A stretch of DNA of 64,000 nucleotides, from the NCBI GenBank assembly GCA_028023455.1, contig JAQFVV010012395.1, positions 6,202,001 through 6,266,000 on the forward strand, given 5' to 3'. Source of the DNA: Epiperipatus broadwayi (Eukaryota > Onychophora > Udeonychophora > Euonychophora > Peripatidae). The notes below the pieces were generated by a model. It had not been told where the DNA came from and searched no databases. It was given only the letters and a program-made list of their open reading frames with translations. A program made the translations under genes and the position numbers. This document shows positions 46,665 through 59,154 of the stretch, in pieces (within the stretch, counting starts at the first letter, position 1; each line of letters starts with the position of its first letter).

Positions 46665-47335
46665 TATGCAAAGAAAGTGAAAGAGAAGAATAAGATATTA
46701 TTATAAAGATAAAATTATTACTCATTCTTTTTAAATGAGATTTAAAATCCCAACACTTATTTATAAATCAATCTTGTTTTTCCATAATAAAACACTTAAT
46801 AAATGTTTAAGCATATATTTTAGCATTTTGCTGATGTTATATTCAATAGTATGGTATGTCTTTGCAATTGAAGCAAGTAGAAATACATAGTGATAGTTTT
46901 AAACCTCCCCCCTTAACAATTTGTCCTTGAATTACGTAATATGTAAGCATTATAAGTTAGTAGTACTTCTGAGATATAATTTTTGAATTGAACATTTAAT
47001 ACTGATCTATAATATATGAATCAAAATTTTTAAAAACCATTTTATGGGACAAGTACCCATTAAAATAAGTTATCAAAAATAAATTCCTTTTCACACACGA
47101 ATTCTTTAATAATCCATTAAATGATAACAATGTATAAAGTGAAAATAATTTTATAGTTATAATTTCCAGGAATAGGACTTAGATAGCAATATTATTCATA
47201 TCCTAAATAACAAAACTAGTGCCAATACTAATAATAATTGTGGAGAAATTGCTTTATCTCTTCTTTGATACAACTAATTAAAATAAATAAAATTTTATAG
47301 CTTGCACACACATATAGATAATACTTAAGGATATA
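46665..47335. other. Intergenic sequence
   Basis: No supported feature. Confidence 0.4.
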
Positions 47336-47339
47336 TTAC

Positions 47340-47720
47340 TTTAGTTAATATTAATATATAGGGTAATAGACTTTCACATAGCCCACCACTCTCCATACTA
47401 TCTCATAACACTGATACACTCGAACACATATATGATGAAAAGATAAATAATCACCAATATATGTATTTCATGCTAAACCAGCAATCATCAGTTGGTCCAG
47501 ATCACCATCTATACACATATATGCTATAAGTGTTCAGATATATATTAAGATAGCCAATTCTCATACTTTAATGGACAGGCCTCAATCTACTCCACATTCC
47601 AACTCTTCAACCGTCCATTTAATTAAAAATCTGATGATGGAATACTCAAAGGCCACCCTGAGGCCAAGATTCTTGTCACACCCATGTTGACCTAAGATCT
47701 CTTATACACATATTCATACT
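47340..47720 (-). repeat. Family B repeat with hammerhead (minus strand)
   Basis: Shares with 50250-50679 the blocks CCATTAAAGTAT, ATCATCAGATTTTTAAT, the ribozyme region and GAAAAGATAAATAATCACCA. In the sense (minus) direction the order is the same as in the plus-strand copy. The foldback arms are less complete than in the 50-kb copy. No TSD was identified. Confidence 0.65.
47447..47505 (-). ncRNA. Hammerhead ribozyme, minimal type I (family B)
   Basis: Minus-strand order: GTGATC (47505-47500), TGGA, CCAA (47495-47492), CTGATGA (47491-47485), stem II TTGCTGGTTTAGCAT (47484-47470), GAA, ATACATAT (stem III with 2-nt loop), cleavage A (47458), TTGG, T, GATTAT (to 47447). The outer stem I keeps pairing through G-T wobbles where the 50-kb copy has Watson-Crick pairs. 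The first stem II pair is T-T here, which probably weakens it. Confidence 0.65.
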
Positions 47721-48255
47721 CTAATATCGACTTCATGAACACACAATCTTCCCCTTAATAAAAAATATTTAAAATATTAATAATAATATTTACCTTTATT
47801 TATTTTATTATTTTCCTAATACCATGACCATAATGATAAATACAAATCATGTTACATAGTTATTTTACAAGAAGATATAAGAAAAAAATAAACTTTTCTT
47901 CATGTTGATATGTAATTCTTGAATCAGTCGATATTTTCTTAAAATGTTCATTAGATCACCAGAATTTTAGTGAAGGCAACTGGCATTGAAATATTTATTC
48001 CAATAAGTTCATTTTTATACCTCTATTTCTATTTTATGACTGAAGTATTATTTGAACATTCAATTGGGAATATTCTTTATATCTTCATTATTCTTTTATT
48101 TATAATGTATTCCAGAGTAAGCTTTCTTGACTTATATTATTTTTTTATTGTAGATACTAACACATTCTCTTTTTCCAGAAACATGTTAAATAATTAATAA
48201 AGCAAGTCATATAAAACATGACATTACTTTTATAAGCTTGTAATTACAAAAATGC

Positions 48256-48386
48256 AATACAGAGAGCGTACCAATAGCTCAAACAAGCTCTTAATTAAAA
48301 AGTGTTCTGGATAGAGATTTTAAATATTTTCTCATACCGCACATTAATTAAGAGCTTGTTTGAGCTATTGGTACGCTCTCTGTATT
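48256..48386. repeat. Perfect 43-bp inverted repeat with 45-bp loop
   Basis: AATACAGAGAGCGTACCAAT at 48256 and the complement at the other end (ending 48386) are exact over 43 bp, including AGCTCAAACAAGCTC. The spacer is AT-rich and unrelated. It is MITE-like or a cruciform-forming site; no TSD was recognised. Confidence 0.8.
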
Positions 48387-48389
48387 ACA

Positions 48390-49180
48390 TGTTTCTTATT
48401 GCTATTTCTTTTTTCAGAGAGAATTATAATAGAGTTTATTACCTGATTATAATCTTCTTTGCTGAAAATATGCCTTTCATTTTAGTAAATTTGCTTTTGA
48501 AGGAATACTTACTTCAATACGTATGACATTTATTTAGCCATTTTTTAAAGAATGATAATAGTGAATTCTTTTCCCTTAAATAGAGTTAAAATTTTCAGGG
48601 TCATTTTATTTAATACTACATTTTAACTATTACTAGAGTTATTAATAAAATGATATGACTTAGTGGTTTAACAAGAAAAGGATTTTAAAGCAAAGTTTAT
48701 TTGAAAATTTGTGTTCCTTTTGATATAATCTTATCCTCCTTTCTAGTATAATCATATTAACCAATTATTTTTTAGGTTAATTAGATATGCATAATTATAA
48801 TTTGATTTTTGGTTGAACTTTAAAGGGGGAAGAAATATTTGTTTAAAAATAAAACTTTTTTCATAACTTATAAACTATTGAAAGCCTTACAAATGTTAAA
48901 ATTAATATTTTATTTTATAAGATTATATAAGAAATAATTAGTGAATTATAAAACAATTGCCTCAAAATTATATGTGCTACATATAGTTATCTTCCATCAT
49001 GTATATACAAAAGTCATCTATACTATTAATTAAGTAAAGACTAAGAGAACAAAAGGAATAATTTTAGTCAAGTATTAAAAGTATTACTACGAGTACGGAT
49101 TTGATATATATACAGACATCTTCTTTTAGATACATTCTACTAAATTTTTTTTATTAAAAACATAGGTAATCAACTTGATA
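48390..49180. other. Intergenic AT-rich sequence
   Basis: No supported feature. Confidence 0.4.
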
Positions 49181-49185
49181 GAGAT

Positions 49186-49304
49186 GATTTTTTTTTTTTT
49201 CCATATGTCAAAGCATCGGCCGGGAAGCGAACCCACGACAAATGTCTGCAAGCAACTGCTTGCTTGCAAGGCGGCTGCGCTGACCTCTCGGCTACCAACG
49301 CTTG
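49186..49304 (-). repeat. tRNA-derived SINE (minus strand)
   Basis: The complement shows AAGCGTTGGTAGCCGAGAGG, anticodon loop CTTGCAA in a CCGCCTTGCAAGC context, GTCGTGGGTTCGCTTCCC, GATGCTTTGACATATGG and a long A-run (T-run at 49188-49200). The flanks (GATGATTTT and GGTGAATTTT) give only a doubtful TSD. Confidence 0.75.
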
Positions 49305-49309
49305 GGGTG

Positions 49310-50245
49310 AATTTTGTTACATTATATACGTACACAGTTCTATTCTCATTTGAAAACATAATTGGTTCAAAAAAGGTAAAGTCAAATAACTGCATTGCGT
49401 TCGGTGGGGAGCCATTTTAATTTAAAAGCAAAAGAAGTCTTTTTAAGGATAATAATATTTTATTACAAAAGCAATGAATGCTCAGGAGGTCATATGAAGT
49501 TTGAGTACAACTGGAACCATGACCCAATGACCTTGAACTCTCAAACCCTTCACTCTATTATTACATAGAAACTATGCAGATGTACTAATTAAAATTTAGT
49601 ATACATTCATTAATTAAAATAGTAAAATGTTAATTAACCTTCAAATACTTCTAATTATTTAAATTAAAAGTCTTTCTTTTAATTACTTTCCCCCCCTCCA
49701 CAAGATGCATTCATTTAAGAAATAAAAGAACTAATTTGGTAATGCAAGTAAGATTTTATTATCAAATCTCATGTAAATTAAATTACACAAGAAAATAATT
49801 AATTAGATTTAAAAACTGAAAACAATTTTTTTGTAAGTTGAAGTGTTTTTAATTTTTTTAAAAATGCGATAAATAATGTTACAAGAAAAAAATCACTTTA
49901 TTAATAAAATATTGTAGTTTACATCATATTGATAAACTTAGTAAGTTTTTTTTGTAAATTTGTCCAATTTTTAAATAAATTTTTGTTTACTAAATTATTA
50001 GTCTAACTCGTATATTTATAATAGTTTTTACATAATTTACATATTACAATTGAAAAACGATATTAAAAAAAGGCATGTAAATATATACTGAAACTTTTAT
50101 AATGTGTAATTTATATATTCTATGACATTTTAAAATTCACTATATAAACATTATATATATTAAATTCTGTAAATACTGATTTCTCTTTGCAAGTTATTAA
50201 ATGTTTATAATTTGAAATACCAGTCACTCATACCTGGAGCCTAAT
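49310..50245. other. Intergenic AT-rich sequence
   Basis: No supported feature. Confidence 0.4.
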
Positions 50246-50249
50246 TGTA

Positions 50250-50679
50250 AATATAGGGATTTGAACTCAGACTTTCAAGCTCCTTCACTATCCACATTAT
50301 CTCATACTACTGATACACATGACCACACCCATGCAGAAAAGATAAATAGACATGACACCAATATTGGCATCAGCATGGGATTTGGGAATTCTATCATCAG
50401 ATTTTTAATGGTATGGATGGCTTAAGAATTGGAGGTTGTAGTAGATTGAAGCATGTCCATTAAAGTATAACGATTTGCTATCTTAATATAAACTGAGCAC
50501 TGATTATATATATGTGGGTGGGAGATGATAATCTGGACCAACTGATGAGTCCTGGTTTAGCACGAAATACATATATTGGTGATTATTTATCTTTTCTGCA
50601 TGTGTGTGGTCATGTGTATCAGTAGTATGAGATAGTGTGGTGAAGGGGCTTGAAAGTCTGATTTCAAATCCCCTATATT
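50250..50679 (+). repeat. Family B foldback repeat, best copy
   Basis: Ends AATATAGGGATTTGAA and TTTCAAATCCCCTATATT begin inverted arms of about 110 bp that share CTCATACTACTGATACACAT (left arm orientation) and GCAGAAAAGATAAAT. Between the arms lie the CCATTAAAGTATAA block and an apparently intact hammerhead (50528-50586). The left arm contains only the segment downstream of the ribozyme cleavage site, so the inversion point lies close to that site. Confidence 0.75.
50528..50586 (+). ncRNA. Hammerhead ribozyme, minimal type I (family B)
   Basis: In order: ATAATC (50528-50533), TGGA, CCAA (50538-50541), CTGATGA (50542-50548), stem II GTCCTGGTTTAGCAC (50549-50563; G-C closing pair and one internal C-C mismatch), GAA (50564-50566), ATACATAT (50567-50574; three pairs with a CA loop), cleavage A 50575 (ATA triplet), TTGG (50576-50579), T, GATTAT (50581-50586). 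Stem I is CCAA/TTGG plus ATAATC/GATTAT, separated by an asymmetric TGGA/T loop, as in natural type I ribozymes. Every base of the conserved core is present. Cleavage is predicted between 50575 and 50576. Confidence 0.8.
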
Positions 50680-50684
50680 TAAAT

Positions 50685-51730
50685 GCTTATGATATATAAA
50701 TTGACTTCGAGCAAAGACAAAGCACACTTTATTTTGTTTGGTTGGGTAGTCTGACATGAATTCTGTGAGAATTTGCATATTATTTATACATGACTCTTTA
50801 AAAGATCTTTACTCTCACAATATTACAAATATATAATCGTCATTATATTTTGGACTATTTACATAATCTAATATTAATTATTAAATAGTTTTAGAAAATT
50901 GAAACTTTATTTAAATTTTTCAAATACATTCAATTGTTAATAATAACATAGGTTTAGTATAGCATACTCTGCTAAGATTTATTAAGATTATCCTTATAAG
51001 AATTTTGATTCACTCATAAGGGGATTTACTTTTTATTAAATATTAAGAGAAATAAAACTTATTGTAGGGTTTGTAAAGTTATTTTAGCAAAATAGTTTTT
51101 AATAAGAAAACAGATTTCCATGTAGTATTTTGAATTTAAAATTAAAAAAAAAAAGCTTGTTAAATGATTTGAATAATGAAGAAAAGAGTGGAAAAATCTA
51201 ATAGAAAATGAAAAGTGTTGGTTGAATAAGTAGGTAAGAAATTCTGAAGTATTAAATTTCTTCAATGTTTTTTTTTTTTACATATACTCTTTAACAAGAG
51301 AAGAAAGAGTTCATATTAAGATGTTACCTGATAAGTGGAAGTACCAATAAAGGCATTAAAATTGCATTAACTAAGCAAGCTTCATTCAAAATAGAAATTA
51401 TTTTGTGATCCTTCAAAGTGAGATTTAAGGAAGAAACTTTTTAAATGTAATAATTTTATATGAAGCAGAATCTTGGACAATTAGAAAAGAGGAGAAATGA
51501 TTGGAGACTTTAGAACTGTAGATGATGATAATAATAATAACATTAATTATACGGTTGCTACTTGAGAGTTCACAAGATGTTCTATCACTTGAAGTAAAAA
51601 CAAATTGTCCAGGATAGGGGATATTTTAACTTTGGCATTATTTAGAAATTGATTCAGGTTAGAGAGGATTTTAAGACTTATATGTAGTAATGCAGATATT
51701 TTTTATTTTGTGTGAGAGTTTTGAAATAAA
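50685..51730. other. Intergenic AT-rich sequence
   Basis: No supported feature; a short TGATGATAATAATAATAAC tract lies near 51525. Confidence 0.4.
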
Positions 51731-51734
51731 TGAC

Positions 51735-51934
51735 ATGATACTTCTTTCATATACACTTCTTTATTTTCCTTACAGTTTCGACTGTCCAGCAGTCTTCATC
51801 AGTGCTTTATCAGACCGAAGTCTGATAAAGCTCTGATGAAGACTGCTGGACAGTTGAAACTGTAAGGAAAATAAAGAAGTTTTTTAAAAAAATTTGTTTG
51901 CATTGAAGTGTATATGAAAGAAGTATTATAAGCA
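51735..51934. repeat. Family C inverted repeat with two opposed hammerhead-like cores
   Basis: Ends ACTTCTTTCATATACACTTC and complement. A central palindrome places CTGATGA...GAAA on the minus strand (51802-51776) and on the plus strand (51833-51859). Each has the GACTG-CTGGA-CAGTC(T) stem-loop. One extra A sits between CTGATGA and the stem, and no convincing stem I or cleavage triplet is visible, so only the core is supported. Confidence 0.65.
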
Positions 51935-51989
51935 TTACATATATATGAATATATGAAGATATGCAAAGAAAGTGAAAAAGAAGAATAAG

Positions 51990-53220
51990 AGAATACATGA
52001 TATGCTTATCCATGGTTAGCTCTCTACTTTAGCCAATGTTAGAAACCTTTTAGGCAATTTATTATGAACAAGATAAAAAAAGACTAAGACCCAAACTTGA
52101 TGTAATAAAGATCAATCAATTAGGTTTAAATTTAGTGGTTAATTTTATAAATTTGCATAAAGAAATTTTCATTTTAATATATATCATATTAATATAATAG
52201 GATTGATAAAGTTTTTCACCTTGAAGATTAAATATTAAAGGTAAGGTTATGAAATTTATAAATAACAGATATTATCATAAGAAGCTTTTCAACATATCAG
52301 AATCTTAAGCAAAAATGTTATTAAACAATGTAATGCTTTTTTTTAGTACAATGTATTAAACTTAAGTTTTATTTAAATCATTGTGAATGTATTATCATGG
52401 AGACCTTTTCTTAATTCATTTAATCTATTACACCAAATGTGACTTAAAATTTTATTTCTATATTTGAACAGATAAATATTGCTCAATTTAAAAGTAGCAG
52501 ATAGAAATTATTTTACTCTTAGCAGTCCTATAATGAAATTATATTAAATCTAATTTATTTTTCATTTTTGTGATACTATAGCTTGATACGAGAATTGAAA
52601 CATTTACATTATAATTGCTAAAACTTTTTAAAACAAATCATATATAAAGGAATTTATTTATAATTAATTCGTTTCACAGTTCAATTTTTTTGTATGTATT
52701 TCTTTTCTACTTCCATAGAAACACAAATAAATAAATAAATGAGCACATCTTAATTTAAACAAAAATGTTTAATACCTTTAACTTGTAATATAAAATATTA
52801 ATAATAGTTTTATTTAGCGAAATTATACATTGCCACTATAAGGATTATATCAATAATAATCATTAGCAATTCTTTCCATCTCTATATTTGATGGGGGTGG
52901 AGGGAGATAAATTAATTTGTTTAAATTAGATAAAAATACTTCAAGGACATTAATTGTTAAATGAAAACAGAATATTATTTTATTAGTATTTTTATTATCT
53001 TTAATATTTTTTCCAAATGCAAAATAGTAATAAATAAAACAATGAAAGTTGTTTTTTTCAATATGGACTTGCCTACACATGCTTTTTCAAAAATTATTTT
53101 ATATATATTGTAACCATGTGGCTACAATGCTGTATTAAAAATAAATATATAACTGACAGCATGTTTTTTTAATTTACAATGATTAATTCATGGGGAAATA
53201 ATATTTAATTTTTCTACATG
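51990..53220. other. Intergenic AT-rich sequence
   Basis: No supported feature. Confidence 0.4.
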
Positions 53221-53226
53221 TGTTTT

Positions 53227-53227
<1 letters not shown>

Positions 53228-53284
<57 letters not shown>
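53228..53284 (+). repeat. (TAA)n microsatellite
   Basis: An uninterrupted run of about 19 TAA/AAT units. Confidence 0.95.
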
Positions 53285-53285
<1 letters not shown>

Positions 53286-53289
53286 TTAA

Positions 53290-56200
53290 ATATTTTGTTT
53301 ATCACATGATAGTATGAAAATTTTCATATAATTTTAATATTTGAAATGTGTTATAATTTATAAATGTTTGTAAAAAAGAGAATTATATAAAAAAAATCAG
53401 ATAATTAGTTTCTTTAGTTCGTTCTCTCTTCAATAATTTTGTCCATTTACCAGTATTAATTTTAGTTTTGAAAAATATATTTAAAGCAAAAAATTTTCTC
53501 TTTAGTAAATTATTTAATAATTTTTAATTTTAATATTTAAAAGAGATAAAGCAGATAAAGTTTTATGTTTAGTAATATTTGTTAAAAAAAGAAAAAAATA
53601 TGATTTTAACATTTTGTTAAAATTTTACTTTAATTAATCAAAGTTGTTTTTTTTCTTTCTTTCTTTATTCTTTATCTCTCTTCAAAAGGAAAGTGAATGT
53701 AATTAATCTGATTTTCTTGTTTTCTTTTGGCAAGAAAAAAAATTTAATTAAAAAGCAATATCAAAAAACAATGACTGTAGTTTAAGTTTTTGATTTGTTT
53801 TCCAATGTCTATGACTTAATTGGTTATTACTAAATTTGGTCATGAAGGAGGTAAGATTGTGATTGGTGGGAAGCAGATTTATTTGAGAGAATATGGGTGT
53901 GGGTCAATCAGAAGACCTCATTGACTTGTAAGAAGCAATCATTCCTGACTCAGCTATTGAAGAGAACAGTCAGTTCCTGGTCACACTGTAAAGAAGTCAG
54001 TAAGAGAATTTAGCTGTATAGAGCACACTAAGTTTAGAAAAAGTTTTCTAAAATAAAGACAACCATGTGCTAAGTTTAGTTAAAAGCTAAACATTATCTA
54101 CCTCCATGTAACCTGCTTCATTGAAGAAAAATGTAAAAGAAAAGACACTCTTGAAGTAATCTTGAAACTTGTCTCCAACCTAGAGCATGAGTGTCTCTAC
54201 ATGTTAGCAAGGCCTGTAAAATTATTAGAAAGAAAAATGGAAAAATTCTTTCTGTGTGTTAGTCTAAAACTATTGTATGGTGAAGTGAATAAATTTACTG
54301 TGACCATTAGTAGCCTGGAATTGAGGCACTTTTAAGAAGAAAAGCTATATAAAAACTGGAAATTACAAATATTAACTTTTCCCCTGTTTTCTTTGATCAT
54401 AAATGATGTTGATCTGAAGATAAACATCATCAACTTTAACTCACTTTCAAACCACTAATTTTTACATTATTTTGCCAGTTTTATGTTTATTTTATCGGAA
54501 AAAATGTACTATATGATGATGCCCCCTTTAAAATTATTTTACAACTAAAAAGTCAATAATATTTAAATTTAAAGTTATAACAATGATATAAGGCCTGTCT
54601 TCCAAGGCATTGATTGGTTGTTTCTCATTCTGTACAATAGGGAGGGTTGTCAATAATTTTGACAGGTCTAAGTTCTTTGTTTTAATTTTCAAAATGAAAA
54701 TGTATGTTTTAGGGTATTTTTTATTTTTATAAAATATGTATAAAAATATATTTATTTTAGAAGAATAGTTCAAGATTTAGTAAAAATTATTTACTTTTAC
54801 ATAAAGTAAATTGAGAAAGAAATCAATGACATAGGCTGCATTTTATAATAGGTTACAAAAAGAATGTTTTGTGTTGTCCACTATAGATTATTTTTATCAA
54901 TTATAAATAAAAAATTATTTTTGAAAAAACTTTTGTTTACTTATTAATTTGCTTTTTAGGAACTAAACTAAAATGAGTATAATTTCAAAAGACAAATATA
55001 TTTTTACTGCTGATTCTGTAATTGATCAATCAAAAGTTTAGAACTTTAATTCACTAGGCCAATAGGGATTTTGAACTATGAAAGGTTAAGAGACTCAAAA
55101 AGAAATTAAATTATGGTTAAGAAATAATCTTTCTGTCCACATTACATTTAAATTTATAAAGGAGTTTTTTTAAAATTAAGTAACAATTGATAATAGTTAA
55201 TTTTATTAGTATTTTTTTTTCAATTGAGACACGTTTTATTATTATTTATTATTTTGTCTCTAAAACTGAAAGAATTTTAATCACTTTAAAATTTTATCTT
55301 TGTTAGGTAAATTTTTATTTTTATAAATTATACTTAGTCATAATGAATAAAATAAATTTAAGATAACATTTTTTAAAAATATTTTTTATTCATTTATTCC
55401 TCTTCCCCCAAGTTATATACAAAGATTAAGCAAATTTAACTTCTTATTGCTGATTAAAAAGCTGTTATCCAACTTTTGTTATTTATAAGGAAACATTTTA
55501 ATAAAAGCAAGAGTTTTAAAATCAGCTGATTAGTTTTTTTTAAATATAAAACTATACTTTTGACAAGAATGTATAAATTTAAATTATCATATTATCATTT
55601 TTTATTTTTTAATTATTAATCACTTTATTAAATAATTGTTTAAAAAATATTCCAGTGTTAATGTCTTTATTCTTCCAGCTATTACTTGAATTGGAAATGT
55701 GTGTGTATATGAATTGACAGATTGCATGACTTGATTTCAATACAGCTTGGTGTTTTAGGAATTTTAAAATTATCCCAGTAAAGTTATTTAATTATAGTTC
55801 AGTAAATTTATAAATTATTTAAAATTATTTAGAATAAGCTGTTATATTTATTTACCTCTTGTTCACAGTCATATTCCCTAGAGTTCTTGTTTTCTGAGAT
55901 AGTTTAGATCATACTGGTTAAGTCTATAGATGTAGGGGTTTGGACATCCAGATGATAACTCTGAATGACACAAAAGTATCTTGTTTAAAGTCCATTTATT
56001 GCATTTTGCTTTTCATTAGATATTAATTTTATAGTTGTCCTATATACTAATAGTATTATGTGGCCAGGCATTGATAATAATCAATCTTTATCAGCATCCC
56101 AGCATTATTATTTTTTGTTATGAGTGATGGATATTTTAGCATCTAAGTATGTGCATCCAAATAAAGTAATATGTTGTATTTCTGTCCTAAGTTTGCATTG

Positions 56201-57850
56201 GCTAGATAAGTAGCCTGTTTTATAATGCACTTCTTTTAAATCCAGTCACAAGGTTTACTGTTTTTGTTTAATTCTGGGTTATCTATAGTTAATAGTTTAA
56301 TATTATTAGTATAATTATTTATATATTTTATTCATGATGCTCTCATGCTCATATATATATATTATTTTATTACATTTATATTTGCGATAAATGGGGATGA
56401 AGATATGTTTCGATCTCCCCATGTTTCCCTTTCTTCTGCACTCTTACAATATATATATATATTATAATGGTCGGGAAAGAAGTGAAATTTACAGTCTTAC
56501 CATAATCTGCCATACAGGGCACCACTAGGCCATTTGAACCTAGAAAATTTATAGAGTAGGCAGATATGCACCGTTAAGATCACGACCATTAGCCCAAGTC
56601 ACTAGCTCATGAAGTAGCAGAGGATTAAAACATTTATTAAATATATTTCTTTTAATAAAGGATAATAAAAGCAATCACTGTCAGCATTAATAACACAAAA
56701 TTTTTTTATTCACGTATATAAGTAAATGACAACACACTTAAAAAATAATTTTTATAACACAAGAAGAAATTTATGTTTTATTCTGTTTCATTATTATTAT
56801 TCACTATTATTTTTATTTGTTTTAACTTTTATTTTTAATCTTAGAAATGTTGAGTATAGATGAGCTACCCAGACGACACACTTAAAAGACTTTCAAACAT
56901 TTGACTCCAGGAAAAAAGTCCACAGCCACACCAATGCTCACTTCCAGATATATATCATTAACCAATGCAATCTGAACATGTTAGCATACAATCATGCTGA
57001 CAGGAATGTGCATCTAAACAGGGTGATATTATTGGAAGAAACATGACCTTCATCAGTACAGGAATGTGCATCTGTCTGACTAATGAATCATGTATATAAT
57101 TTTTTCTTAAAAAGTGCTACATATGGGGGAGAGCAAGAAGGGGTCAGTGGTGCAGGAAATACATCTGCATTCATTTCAATGGTATGACTACCTCTTTGGG
57201 GTCATGCATTCAGTTGGACTCGTCACCCTAGGTGCTAACACACTTCACATTACATTGATATAAACATCCATATATCTCTCCACCAGCATTGACACAACTA
57301 CAAAACAAATAATCCGAAATCAAAACCCCTTTAATACTAACATATATTTAAACAAGTCTAGCAGCCATCTACACTCAACCAACATTTAAATCATTTTATT
57401 AATTTAATTCTAAAAAAAATCTTTAGTTTAAAGTTTTAAAATCATTTTAAAATGACACATTATATTTAACTTATTTTTTTTTCTACAAATATTATTTGAC
57501 CTAATTTCCTTTTCTTTTAAATTCAATAATGCACAAATAATGGTGTTTTTATCGTTAAATTTAAGTTTGCAATTGCAAACCCCTACTATATTACAAACAG
57601 ATATTAAGCATGAATAAATAAAAGAAAAACAATACATATTTTAAGAGATTATGTTTAAAACTTTAGCTAAGACTTTTAAAATTTCATAGTTTATAAAAAT
57701 AAATTTCAGGTTTGCTTGAGAGAGAAAGTCTATTATTCATTTTAAAGACAGATAAAGTTCGAAGATTTTAAATTTAAGTGTTTATATTTCATTTTATCAT
57801 TTATAAATCTATTCCTCCTTTTTTTCGTGTTCGTTCCTTCGTGACAAAGA
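53290..57850. other. AT-rich region, mostly unassigned
   Basis: 53820-54340 is noticeably less AT-rich and more complex than its flanks but shows no open frame or fold; it could be an old LTR or UTR. A 15-bp direct repeat CAGGAATGTGCATCT occurs at 57001 and 57059. Elsewhere only homopolymers and TA tracts (56350, 56450) were seen. Confidence 0.35.
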
Positions 57851-57854
57851 TATA

Positions 57855-58335
57855 TTATGCAAGTGCCATTTCTTGTGGATGATGTATGAAGCATTTATGC
57901 TGGTTTCTGAAGATGGGATCCATGGTTTGATCCTGGGATTTTTGGAGATGAAAGCTGCCTTCAGTTGGCCGAACTGAAGGAAGCACGATGAAGCTGATTA
58001 CATTCTTTATGACAGTGGCAATAGCTTTTAAATTTTTTTCTACTTTCAGCAAAGACAGTTGAATTTAAAACATTAATTTTCTAATTCTCCAACTAGCTAT
58101 TTCCTTTGGATTTTTTTTATAGTCCTCAGGCACCTTATCTCTCGAATGCACAGATCGATCTCTCATATTTCATATCTATTTTTCATTGGTTTATTAGGTT
58201 TATCCAAGTAGAGTTTGGGTTTGTGGCTAGGTAAGATTTTGGATTTTCCACTGAGATCTGTGTCTATATCTTTGGGCAGGAACTTATCTATTTCATAATC
58301 ATCTTTTCACTGGTCATTTTGTCCTAAGGATTTGT
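57855..58335 (-). pseudogene. Possible decayed coding segment, unknown family
   Basis: Minus-strand frames, joined across apparent frameshifts, give protein-like text: DKFLPKDIDTDLSGKSKILP, HKPKLYLDKPNKPMKNRYEI, MRDRSVHSRDKVPEDYKKNP, KEIASWRIRKLMF. The composition is ordinary rather than low-complexity, and G+C is higher than in the flanks. It lies 0.8-1.3 kb downstream (minus strand) of a tRNA-Lys primer binding site, where a gag gene would be expected, but no zinc knuckle or capsid motif is recognised. A host pseudogene is the alternative. Confidence 0.25.
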
Positions 58336-59136
58336 TTGTAATGTTTATTTTTGTTAAAAACTCTCTTCATTCTTTTTAAAATCAAAAGGTTTTTTATTAT
58401 ATTTTTCTTAAAGATTAGAATCTTTGTTTTGATTCTATAATTTTTTTAAGCTTATTTTATTTCAATATTTAAATCAAACATATTAATAAGTTAATAATTC
58501 ATTATTTGTGCATTTTGAATGTTTATGCTTTATATTCAGTATTAGATATTTACAAAAAAGTTAAGTATTAAAATTTAAATGTAATGCGTATATATATCCC
58601 ATTACATATCACCGAACTTGACCCATCGGCAATCAACAGAAGAGAGGCCTGCTATTCCCTATCTCGTAAATGGTCCCTGTAACATCTGCACATAAGTTTG
58701 CATAAAATTTGCATAATTTTACAGTTATTAACAGAATAACTCGCCATGAATATGGGACTGTAGACTGTCCCAAAAGTGCTTGGTGGTAAAATTTTAATAA
58801 TTTCATGACAATTTATTAATAGCTTCATTATCTGTGTGCAGAGCACATATATATTAATTTAAAAATGATAAAAAAAGACTTTAGTTTGAGTTAATACTAA
58901 TTGGCAATAATAATGCACTAAAGTTCTTTTTTTTTCATGGGCGTATCTTTAAATTACTAAATCATTCATTTTCTTTTTTAAATAGAAAGTTACTTAATGA
59001 TTATTTTTATAATCTGACAGTGCCATCTTATCCTAACTTATTCTTACTATAACTATTCTGATATTCAGGGTGCTATTCACACTATCTCCTAAACTATTTT
59101 TTTTGTCTCAGGGTATTTGTGGTTAATGGATATCAT

Positions 59137-59154
59137 GCCCCATGTTGGGCACCA
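59137..59154 (-). other. Retroelement primer binding site, tRNA-Lys type
   Basis: The minus strand reads TGGTGCCCAACATGGGGC, complementary, with two changes, to the 3' end of tRNA-Lys(CUU)-type tRNAs, including the terminal CCA. It is immediately preceded on that strand by GAATAAAATTT, a plausible LTR end. Its presence to the left of the gypsy pol on the same strand means that an LTR here was used as a 5' LTR. Confidence 0.65.

Noticed and set aside
57001-57073. Two CAGGAATGTGCATCT copies as a TSD or ribozyme repeat
   Set aside because: The intervening CTGATGAAGG on the minus strand lacks a GAAA partner, and the 58-bp spacing fits no known element.
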